NCBI GenBank assembly: GCA_000697335.1
Contig: JNEM01013849.1
Coordinates: forward strand, 1-16,770
Length of the DNA: 16,770 nucleotides
Direction of reading: 5' to 3'
From: Conidiobolus incongruus B7586
Lineage: Eukaryota; Entomophthoromycota; Entomophthoromycetes; Entomophthorales; Conidiobolaceae
The translations under genes were made by a program, and so were the position numbers. Under the pieces are notes generated by a model. That model searched no databases. It was not told where the DNA came from and saw nothing but the letters and a program-made list of their open reading frames with translations. Positions 8,931-16,770 of this stretch are shown here, in pieces; position 1 is the first letter of the stretch, and each line of letters begins with the position of its first letter.

Positions 8931-9066
8931 CGGCTTCAAATTTTGATAAAATCAATTAATATGCACAAATCCATCAAACTCTCATGAATAATTAATATTA
9001 TTAAATAATTAAAATTTCAAAATTTCAAACAATACAATTGGTCAATTATTAAAAATTAATTAGTTG

Positions 9067-9099
9067 TTGATCAAAACTTTCCAATTTTAAATTGATCAA
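9067..9099. promoter_or_regulatory. Tandem TTGATCAA palindromes upstream of the receptor
   Basis: TTGATCAA occurs at 9067-9074 and again at 9092-9099, each followed by AA, with starts 25 bp apart and 206-238 bp upstream of the receptor start codon. The same palindrome core occurs beyond the other end of the gene at 7497-7549. It could be an operator-like transcription factor site. No known factor is assigned. Confidence 0.3.
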
Positions 9100-9993
9100 A
9101 ATTGTGAGGGGTAATTAATTTTAAAAATTTTTCAATCTCAATATTTAATATTATAATAATTATTATAGTTTGAAAAAAGTTTAAAAAAGTTTATAATACA
9201 AATATAATTTTGGATTATAGATTTATTATATTAACTGTCAGAAAAAAGTATATATAATAACATTAATATATATATATTAACAGCGGTGAACTGTTTTAAA
9301 AAATATGAAATTGAATACCCAATATTTTGATAAAAATATTAATTGTGTAACATTTTATCCAAATAAATCGAATCAATTATTGATTTTATTATTATTAATA
9401 ATTAATTATTTATTCCAAATTGATAACTAATTTGAATTATACTATGGTTGAGGTATTTTTATAAAATATCAAATTCTATATAATTATGAGTTAATTAAAT
9501 GTTAATTTTAAATCGCTAGATATTGATAATCAATTTATCCGGTAATAATATATTGAGAGAATTACATCCATATACTAATATTAAAAACTGCTTGAAATGT
9601 CCATCTAGAACACAGAGAGTATTTGCTTTAAATTGGTTTTAATTTAATCATAATTTATTAGAAGCATTGATTATAAATTTAGAATCTTAATAATATTCAA
9701 TATATATTTAATATATATTTTAATGTTCTAAAATACTATAATAAATTTTACGAGCTGTATATTGTGAAATTTGATTATAACCTGTTGATTTGACATATTA
9801 CAGAGTTCCAAAATAGCATCTATTGGTTGCATTGACAATTGATATATTTATCACCATTATGAATTATTTATCTTTCATTATCTGTGATAACTATTAGATA
9901 TTTGGAAAATTAAGCTTGTCTTTTCTCAAATTCCAGCCAACAAAAATATTTACAATCAGTCTGATTTAAGTAATATATTTGATTAAAATATAT
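9100..9993. other. AT-rich intergenic region, no gene recognised
   Basis: About 890 bp between the receptor's upstream region and the retroelement. There is a small hairpin at about 9280-9296 (AACAG/CTGTT) and some less AT-rich patches near 9580-9630 and 9780-9960. Short minus-strand strings such as CKYFCWLEFEKRQ and LCVLDGHFKQFL look protein-like, but they are in different frames and I cannot tie them to a family. Confidence 0.4.
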
Positions 9994-10392
9994 TGTAAGC
10001 ATAGTGGTAGTTAAACTAATATAGTGCAGAGGAAGACTTAATATAAAAGTAGTGTGGTGCAGAACATGGTAATATAATGTGGCTGTAGTGTGCAAGTGTA
10101 AACAAAGTTTAATTAAGCTTCAAACTAGGATGAGTCATCAATATATTAAGATTTATATTAGGTAGTGCCAATATCCTACAATATCAACAGAATATAGTTT
10201 TAATTTTAGAAATAGTGTAAAAGTAAAAATAGTAAGAATTAAGAGGAAAAAAGAAGAACCTAGTTTATTAGATAATTTAATACTATTTATACAATTAATT
10301 TAATTATATAAGTATAAATTAATCATATAATTTATAGTTAATTAGATTATATGAAAGTATATATAAGAATTTAAAGAACTAGTCTCTTAATA
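9994..10392 (-). repeat. 3' LTR of copy A
   Basis: 399 bp, beginning TGTAAGC on the plus strand, aligned without gaps to 15292-15690. The two LTRs differ at about 18 positions, all but one of them transitions. Confidence 0.93.
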
Positions 10393-10401
10393 CTCCCCTA
10401 G
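10393..10401 (-). promoter_or_regulatory. Polypurine tract of copy A
   Basis: Read on the minus strand, CTAGGGGAG lies directly inside the 3' LTR. That is where the primer for plus-strand DNA synthesis sits in LTR elements. Confidence 0.7.
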
Positions 10402-10439
10402 TAAGTTTTTTAGAGGAGACACACTCCCTAATTTTTTAC

Positions 10440-10600
10440 AAATAGGTATAATAGGCTAAGGTATTCTTAATATTTTCTAGAGGTTCCTATGTAGTTTCTT
10501 TAATAGGATAACCCATCCATTTTATATAAAAATAAAGCTTATTCCTAACAAATTTAGACTTAATTATATAATCAACATAGTATTCTTCTTCTCCATCTTA
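10440..10600 (-). pseudogene. Chromodomain at the integrase C-terminus (fossil)
   Basis: The minus strand shows EEEYYVDYIIKSKF, LYFYIKWMGYP and EPLENIKNT in order. This is the compact fold of about 50 residues with aromatic strands, a KW.GYP turn and a closing acidic helix typical of chromodomains. In chromoviruses it directs insertion to chromatin carrying methylated histone H3. It forms the end of the broken pol region. Confidence 0.85.
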
Positions 10601-10899
10601 ATTAATAATTGGATCTAGTTTTAAAGTTTTTAATTAATTAAGAAAAGTGTCAAAATCTTTAAAGTATGGTTTAATTTTAGATATGTGAAAGGTAGGGTTG
10701 ATCCTCAAAGTTAGAGGTAATTCCAAGGTAATATTTTCAAAATTTAAATCAATAGATTGAATTTTATAGGGACTATAATATAATGGTAAGTATTTGGGAT
10801 TTAAGCTAGATTTAAATAAGGTAGGTTTAAGGGTAGATTATTCTAAGTATACAAACATACTAGTTTTATATTTAAAAGGGTTTCTAGATAATTTTAAGT

Positions 10900-11800
10900 A
10901 TTGTTGTTCTATAATCCTTTGATTTTCTTCTAAGTTAAATTTAACAAGAGAATTGATATGTTTGATATTAGATTGAAATTCAACAATGTTTAAAGGTAAG
11001 TTGATTTGAAGTTTTAGAGTAATTATTAAATTAGGATGTTTGCTATAATTGATGAAATAAAGGTTAAAACCTGTTGATCTATTGATAAAGGTGTTGAATA
11101 AATATTAGAGTTGGTAGATATAGGCATCTTAATTTAACTAATTAGTGTTAATATAGGCTCTAATCATTTACTTCAAGGTTTTAATAGTTCTTTCAACAAG
11201 TTTATTAGTTTAGTGATGATTAGTAGTAGACATAGCTAGGTTAATCTTAAAGGAAAAGGATAGTGACTTCTAGAATCAAGAGTTGAATTATGTGTCTCTA
11301 TCAAATACAATAGTTTGTGGAATTTTATAATGGGTAAAGATATTAGAGAAAAACAATTGTGCAACATCTTTAGCTATAGAAGTTTTGAAACAAGGAATAA
11401 AATAAGCATATTTGGAAAATAAATCAATTGTAATTAGTAAGTTATCATAACTATTTGTTGATTTAAGGATTTCCATGAAATCAAGCTGGATTTATTGTTA
11501 AGTTTCATTAGGGACTTATAGGGGAATAAGTTTACCATATTTTAGTTGAGTATTATATTTAATTCTTTAGCATATATCACAGGTATTAGTGTATTTCTAA
11601 ACTGATTTAACTAGGGAAAGCTAGTAATACCTTATTTTAATTCTCTCAGCAGTCTTTAACTAGTTTTGATATCCTCCAACAAGTAAGTTATAGCATTCAT
11701 TAAATATTATTTGTTAGATTTTGGGAATGTTAGGAATATATAAACAATCATTATAGTATAGTAAGTTATTGATAATTTTAAATCTTTTAACATATTTTAG
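10900..11800 (-). pseudogene. Integrase region (fossil)
   Basis: The catalytic-core pattern is plain on the minus strand at 11288-11476: LLITIDLFSKYAYFIPC, then AKDVAQLFFSNIFTHY and PQTIV.DRDT, the first part of the integrase core of Ty3/gypsy elements. The preceding zinc-binding region lies at about 11,550-11,800 (ending YTNTCDIC). The region is broken and part of copy A. Confidence 0.88.
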
Positions 11801-12149
11801 TTGGTTTTCTAATGGTTTAAAGAGTTCTTCTTTAACTGAAATAAAGAAATCATCATTTAACAGTGTTTCTTAAAGTAGTTTAATAAATTTTTTATTTCCT
11901 TCATTAATAATCATTGAGTTAATATTTGCTGGATTTTTACAATTAGAATAAAAAGGTAAGTATGTAAGATTTTTTAACAAAGTATCTACAACATAGTTCT
12001 ATTAACCTAAAAGATATTGAATAAAGAAAAGATAAGCTTAGATAGTTTTAATCTATCTAACTTATTTTCTTGATAAATACTTCTAAGTATTTAAGTAGAT
12101 AAGTGATTTATAATTTGTAAGTGTTAAGAAAAGGTTGTAGAACAGGAAA

Positions 12150-12500
12150 TGTGAGTGATTTTTGATTATTTCTACTAAAGCAAAGAGTTTTTGTTTATAG
12201 ACTAGGTATTTTAATTCAGCTGGTTTTATTTTTCTTAACCAGAATGTTATTGGTTTTAAGGTAACATTTGTAGGGTTAAACTTAACCTATTCTCCCCTAT
12301 TTATTATTTTATCCTATAGTTGTAAGGTAAAATATGAATTAAATTCAAACTAGGTTAACTATCCACCAATTATAAAAGAATTAAAGTCAGTAAAAATAAT
12401 GGTAGGTAGTTTTAAATCAAAAATAGATAGAGCAAGAGCATTGGTAATATAGAAAATTAAAGCATTTATGCAGAAAGTATGTAGTGGGGTTTATTCAAAA
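12150..12500 (-). pseudogene. RNase H region (fossil)
   Basis: Between reverse transcriptase and integrase the minus strand shows ALALSIFDLKLPTIIFTDF, the start of the RNase H domain that degrades RNA in the RNA:DNA hybrid. This is the usual position in Ty3/gypsy pol. Broken. Confidence 0.75.
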
Positions 12501-12799
12501 AGAGAGTTTTTCTTCAAGAGATTAGTAAAAAAAGTAGCAAGTTCAGCAAAAGAATCAATGAAATCTTTAAAGTAATTTAATAATCTAAGTACAAACATAA
12601 GCTGATTTTTGTTTATAAGTATAATAAGGGCTTTAACACCATTGAGTTTAGTTGGATCAATATTAATTCCTTGGGAGGAAACAATATAACTACAGAAAAG
12701 GATAGAAGAGGCACTAAAGATACATTTTAATAGTTTTAAAGGTAATTTATGTTCTTGAATAATTTGTAGGACTTGATTAACATGTTAAATATATTCTTC

Positions 12800-13250
12800 T
12801 TTAGTTTTTGAATAGATCAGGATATCATCAAGGTAGGTGATAACAAAGTCATTAAAAACAAGGTTGAAAAGGGAATTGATAAATTAAGTGAAAGTTACAG
12901 GAGCATTACACAATTTAAAGTTTATAACAGTAAATTCATAGTGGTTTAAAAGAGTGTTGAAAACAGTTAAAGGGATAGAGTTTTCTTCAACTTTAATGTT
13001 GTAATATCTATTCTTAACATCTAGTTTAGTAAATATAGTTGATCTAAGTAGTTTATCCCTAACATTATATAGGTTTAATAATGGGGTTTTATCCTTGATA
13101 GTTTTAGAGTTTAAAACATAGTTATCAATATATAATCTCTAACCACCATCAACCTTTTATATAAAGAGGATTGGAAATCCCTAGAGTAAGGAAGAAGGTC
13201 TAATATACCTATTTTCAAGTAGTTTTTGGATTTCTTCTTTTAAGGTTTAG
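12800..13250 (-). pseudogene. Reverse transcriptase region (fossil)
   Basis: The polymerase signature YLDDILIYSKT is intact at about 12,803-12,835 on the minus strand. It is preceded in order by KVDGG near 13,150, LRSTIFTKLDVKNRYYNI near 13,000-13,050 and NAPVTF near 12,900. This is the block order of gypsy-type reverse transcriptases. The region as a whole is broken. Confidence 0.92.
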
Positions 13251-13858
13251 TATTATTCAGGAGATAAATGGTAAGTAAACTTTAAGTATAGTTGTATACC
13301 AAAGATTAATTTAATTTTGTGTTTAATATTATGTTTAGGTGGTAATCTATTCACAAGTTCAAAAACATTAGCAAATTAACTTACTATATTGTATAGGAAG
13401 TGGTCATTAGATATAACTTCATTAAAATTAACAGATGAAGTGTTGATAGATAAATAATAAACAGATATATATCTCCATAGATTATTTAAGTTTTTGATTA
13501 GCTTTTTACATTGATTTTTACTTATAATAATAGAATTATTTGCTACAATTGTAGAGTTAGTGTTAAGTAAAGCATTTAATGGTTTTATAGTAGGGTAATA
13601 TAGATTTTTTGAGATTAATTCTACTAATTTCTTTTAGAATGTGAAAAAGATAGATTTGTAACTTTCTAGGGTAATATCCATAGATATAAGATTGTGATAT
13701 TCAAACTAATTTTGACCTAGTATGAAATTGTAACTAATGTTGCCAACTAGGAATTTAATATATTGGGAGTAGTTAGGGGGTAATAATAGGTATCTAGATA
13801 CAGTACCAGATGCTTATTCTATTAAGTTGTTAGCATATTTAATTATTAAGTTGCTTTT

Positions 13859-14056
13859 TTAAATAGGTAAAGATAGCTTTACAATAATAAAAGAGGAGAT
13901 AATACAACTAGAACAACCAGAGTTAATTAAAACACTAACAAGTGTATCTATAAAAAAACTAGTTAACACAAACAATGGGGTGATAGTTAAAGGTAAAGAA
14001 TCACAAGGTGGATTAGTTTCTAGTGGTTTAATCAGTTGGATTTCTCTAGTATACAT
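13859..14056 (-). pseudogene. Retropepsin-like protease region (fossil)
   Basis: A short minus-strand stretch contains a segment resembling the active-site strand and turn of retroviral aspartic proteases, followed by SSCIISSFIIVKL as in gypsy elements. It lies between gag and reverse transcriptase as expected. It is only a fragment of the original coding region. Confidence 0.65.
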
Positions 14057-14099
14057 AATTTGATTTGTGGAATTATTGGTTTATTAGAACTTTTGTGGA

Positions 14100-15200
14100 T
14101 CAGATTAGAATCTGCTAACTAATTATAAAAGGGGTAATTCTAAAGTTATATTAATATTATTCAAGTTTAATTTATGGTTAGCAAATTAAGATTGTTGAGA
14201 ATTAGATTGGTATTGTTTCCTAAGGGGACATTTGTTAGCTCTATAGTTAACTTGAGTTTTTTAGCAGTAATAACAACCTTTATTTGCTTTCAAGTAAGCT
14301 TTAGCTACTTTACTAAAGGTTTACTTATGAAGCTTTAAAGTAGAAATATCTATCATTTGAAACTTAGGTGGGTTAAAGTAAGGTTTAAAAGATTGATTTT
14401 TAGGGTGGGAAGATTTAGTTATAAAGTAAAAGATATCATTAATTATAATTGCTGCATCACAAATGTCAGAAAAAAACATATTATCAAAGTATTCTTTACT
14501 AACTAACTAAAGCTTCACTTGAGGGTTAAGGCATTGTAATAGTTTGTGGATTTGTTCTTCTTTAGTGATATTTAATATGTTTAAGCATATTTCATTAAAT
14601 TTCTCAATTAATTATCTTGTAGAAGTTTTTTATTTAAGCTAAGAAAGCTTTTCTCTTGATAATCAAACTTAATCTTTTGGGTAATACCTCTCTTTAAGGG
14701 CTTTTTCCAATTGTTTAAAAGTTTGTATCTTTGTAGTAAGCTATCCTCTTGAAGATTCTTTAGGATTAAGCTTGTAATGAGTTAACTACCAAGTATAAGT
14801 AGATTTTTCTAAAAAAAAGTAGCTAATTTAAAGATATTCTTTGGATCTTCATTAGGAATTAAATCAAAGTAATTATTCATGTTTTTAAGGTAGTTTTCAA
14901 GCTTGTGAAGGTTTTTTAAGCTATCATAAATAGTTAATTTGTTTTTAAAGATACTAAAGAGGTGGTTTAATGTATTAACTGTAATGAAGTAGCTAGTTTA
15001 TTAGATTTAAGCTTTTTGAGACATGTTTTTTTCAATTAAAAGTTGTTTAATATAAGCTTCTTAGAGGGTAGTAAGCTTTTAGGGACTAAAGTCTTAGATT
15101 CACTTAGTAATTAAGCTGCTATCATCATTAAAATAATATAAGGGTATCTCCTTTTTTAGTGGTATTATAGTGTATAGTGTTAAATTTAAATGAAATAAAT
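14100..15200 (-). pseudogene. gag region with Cys-rich knuckle (fossil)
   Basis: The region between primer site and protease should encode the capsid protein. Near 14,225-14,290 the minus strand has a Cys-rich segment (CYYC, then NKCP further on) in the position of a gag zinc knuckle that binds the element's RNA. The rest is too worn to assign domains. The same region aligns with about 1,200-2,330 in copy B. Confidence 0.6.
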
Positions 15201-15280
15201 TATAAATAAGATTTAAAATAGTAATAGATAAGTTAGATACAAGTAGTTATTAATTTCTAGTAGGTTTTTAACAGTTTTGT

Positions 15281-15291
15281 TACTGCTACCA
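15281..15291 (-). promoter_or_regulatory. Primer-binding site of copy A
   Basis: TGGTAGCAGTA on the minus strand follows the 5' LTR with no gap. TGGTAGC is complementary to a tRNA 3' end ...GCTACCA, as in initiator methionine tRNA, the common primer for such elements. The later bases were not matched to a particular tRNA. Confidence 0.75.
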
Positions 15292-15690
15292 TATAAGTAT
15301 AGTGGTAGTTAAACTAATATAGTGTAGAGGAAGACTTAATATAAAAGTAGTGTGGCACAGAACATGGTAATATAATGTGGCTGTAGTGTGCAAGTGTAAA
15401 CAAAGTTTAATTAAGCTTCAAACTAGGATGAGTCACTGATATATTAAGATTTATATTAGGTAGTGCCAATATCCTACAATATCAAGAGAATATAGTCTCA
15501 ATCTTAGAAATAGTGTAAAAGTAAAAATAGTAAGAATTGAGAGGAAAAAAGAGGAACCTAGTTTATTAGATAATTTAATACTATTTATACAATTAATTTA
15601 ACTATATAAGTATAAATTAATCATATAATTTATAGTTAATTGGATTATATGAAAGTGTATATAAGAATTTAAAGAACTAGTCTCTTAACA
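15292..15690 (-). repeat. 5' LTR of copy A
   Basis: 399 bp matching 9994-10392 gap-free. It is the upstream promoter-bearing repeat for this minus-strand element. It is followed on the plus strand by TATAT, the target duplication. Confidence 0.93.
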
Positions 15691-16038
15691 TATATATTAC
15701 AATATCACAAGAGTAAATTAATTATTTAATACTTATCACTAATGTTTTAATTTATATATCCAGTTGATATAAAGATTATCATTGAATTATCATCAAATCA
15801 TTTATTATTTGTAAATAATAATATTCAATATTAATTATTTTTTTTTAGATTATTAAAACTCTTATGAATATTTAATTCAGTAAAATAAAATATAAATAAA
15901 ATAGTCAAAGAATATTTAGCAAATTATTTTCTTTTTGATTATAAATCTAAGTTAATTATAATTTAAAATTTAAATATATTTTAAATATAAATTTGATATC
16001 ATAAATATCAATTAAAATTTTACCTTATATTTTAAATA
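15691..16038. other. AT-rich spacer, nothing recognised
   Basis: About 350 bp of AT-rich DNA between the retroelement and the second mariner copy. No gene or repeat identified beyond the 5-bp target duplication at its start. Confidence 0.5.
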
Positions 16039-16770
16039 ATGGGATTTTTTTGCAATTAAAAATAAAAAAACATTTTGATATATAATATATATCAATAATG
16101 ATATAATATAGGTTTAATAGTTTTTTTTATTAATAATAACCTTTTACCATATTTTTAATAAATTTCTAATACCTAAATTATAACTATTTTTATTAAATAT
16201 TAAATTTTATTATTATATAAATTATTTAAATTATTTTATGGAAATTTTCTTTTTAATAAGTTAATTTTTTAATTCCTTAAAATAATTATAATTATATTGG
16301 TTAAAATTTTAAGAATATATCAGATATGGTATTTTTTTAATTATTTTTGATTAGAAATTTTTTTATTAGTTTAGAGATATATTTTATCATTATTATTATT
16401 AATATTAGATTTTTTTAAATTATAATCAATATATTAATTGAAAATAATTTTATTTAAAAAAAATAATATAAAGTTTATTATTAATTAGTTTTTTTATAAA
16501 TTAAATAAAAATAATATATATCAACTTAATAAATAAATATTTATTAAAAAGGATCTATAAAAAAGATATATTTAATTTAGTTTAATATTTTAATATATTT
16601 CTTAATAACAAATGATTAACAAAATATAAGATTTATCAATGATAATTATTAATTATAAACGCTTAAGTTTTTAACAATATTCTAATAAGCTCTGTTTAAT
16701 TAAAATTATTGTAACTTATTTTAATATTTAATTAAATTATAAGGTATTTATATAATTTATTAATTTATTA
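16039..16770 (-). mobile_element. Decayed mariner transposon, copy 2, 3' part, cut by window edge
   Basis: This is the same family as the element at 3397-4654 but in the opposite orientation. The end at 16039 (ATGGGATTTTTTTGCAATTA, preceded by TA at 16037-16038) and the next sequence match the reverse complement of 4654 and leftward. The minus strand reads HI, YILKIL, then NIIIIILRN and KINLLKRKF in the position of the HPPYSPDLAPCD block and what follows it in mariners. It agrees with copy 1 over about 300 bp. It has many in-frame stops. By length of copy 1, about 0.5 kb more should lie beyond the right edge. Confidence 0.7.

Larger units (their letters stand above)
9994..15690 (-). mobile_element. 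Full-length, broken chromovirus (Ty3/gypsy), copy A
   Basis: A complete element of 5697 bp with 399-bp LTRs and a 5-bp target duplication TATAT at 9989-9993 and 15691-15695. On the minus strand the order is 5' LTR, primer-binding site, gag, protease, reverse transcriptase, RNase H, integrase, chromodomain, polypurine tract and 3' LTR. This is the chromovirus arrangement of Ty3/gypsy (Metaviridae) elements common in fungi. The coding regions are broken by some tens of disruptions, so it is a fossil. LTR divergence of roughly 4-5% means it is old, but much younger than copy B, unless the differences come from a rapid mutation process. The chromodomain is a part known in the family to tether integrase to heterochromatin. 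Confidence 0.93.

Noticed and set aside
9600-9960. Possible decayed transposase on the minus strand (QYTARKIYYSILEH, LCVLDGHFKQFL)
   Set aside because: Stop frequency equals chance expectation and the fragments do not line up with a known transposase family in order.
9910-10095. 61-codon open frame on the minus strand
   Set aside because: It runs from inside the retroelement LTR into flanking DNA, so most of it is LTR sequence. Its end (CKYFCWLEFEKRQA) looks protein-like but is too short to call.
11288-11476. 62-codon open frame treated as a gene
   Set aside because: It is a surviving fragment of the chromovirus integrase, not an independent gene.
13859-14056. 65-codon open frame treated as a gene
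   Set aside because: It is a fragment of the chromovirus protease region.

Overview
The window looks like a piece of a very AT-rich, transposon-laden fungal chromosome. The evidence is a chromodomain-bearing Ty3/gypsy element (chromovirus), mariner DNA transposons, and an intronless rhodopsin-like receptor gene standing alone in AT-rich sequence. Receptors of this kind are, to my recollection, numerous in entomophthoralean fungi such as Conidiobolus. I offer that lineage as an inference only; no rRNA or other marker is present to fix it.

Layout. Positions 1-2794 hold the 5' half of a very old chromovirus copy (copy B, minus strand, entering from the left edge) ending in its 5' LTR. Positions 3009-3245 are a compact 237-bp terminal-inverted-repeat element (MITE) flanked by TA. 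Positions 3397-4654 are a decayed mariner whose transposase is still readable in one frame. Positions 4655-6613 are AT-rich desert with a possible NTF2/SnoaL-like gene relic near 5801-6154. A conspicuously GC-richer island at 6614-6955 carries nested complementary stems and may be a structured RNA gene or a coding relic. Positions 7905-8861 (minus) are the only intact gene: a 318-residue class A GPCR with a TATA-like box upstream. Positions 9994-15690 are a full-length but broken chromovirus (copy A, minus strand) with 399-bp LTRs, a tRNA-type primer site, a polypurine tract, gag-protease-RT-RNase H-integrase-chromodomain order and a TATAT target duplication. A second mariner copy, inverted relative to the first, starts at 16039 and runs off the right edge.

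The common theme is decay by transitions. The two LTRs of copy A differ at about 18 of 399 positions, nearly all transitions. Copy B and both mariners have lost most G and C. This is the footprint expected of repeat-directed C-to-T mutation (RIP-like) or of strong cytosine deamination in silenced repeats. The receptor gene and the GC island have escaped it. No tRNA, rRNA, CRISPR array or bacterial-type operon was seen.
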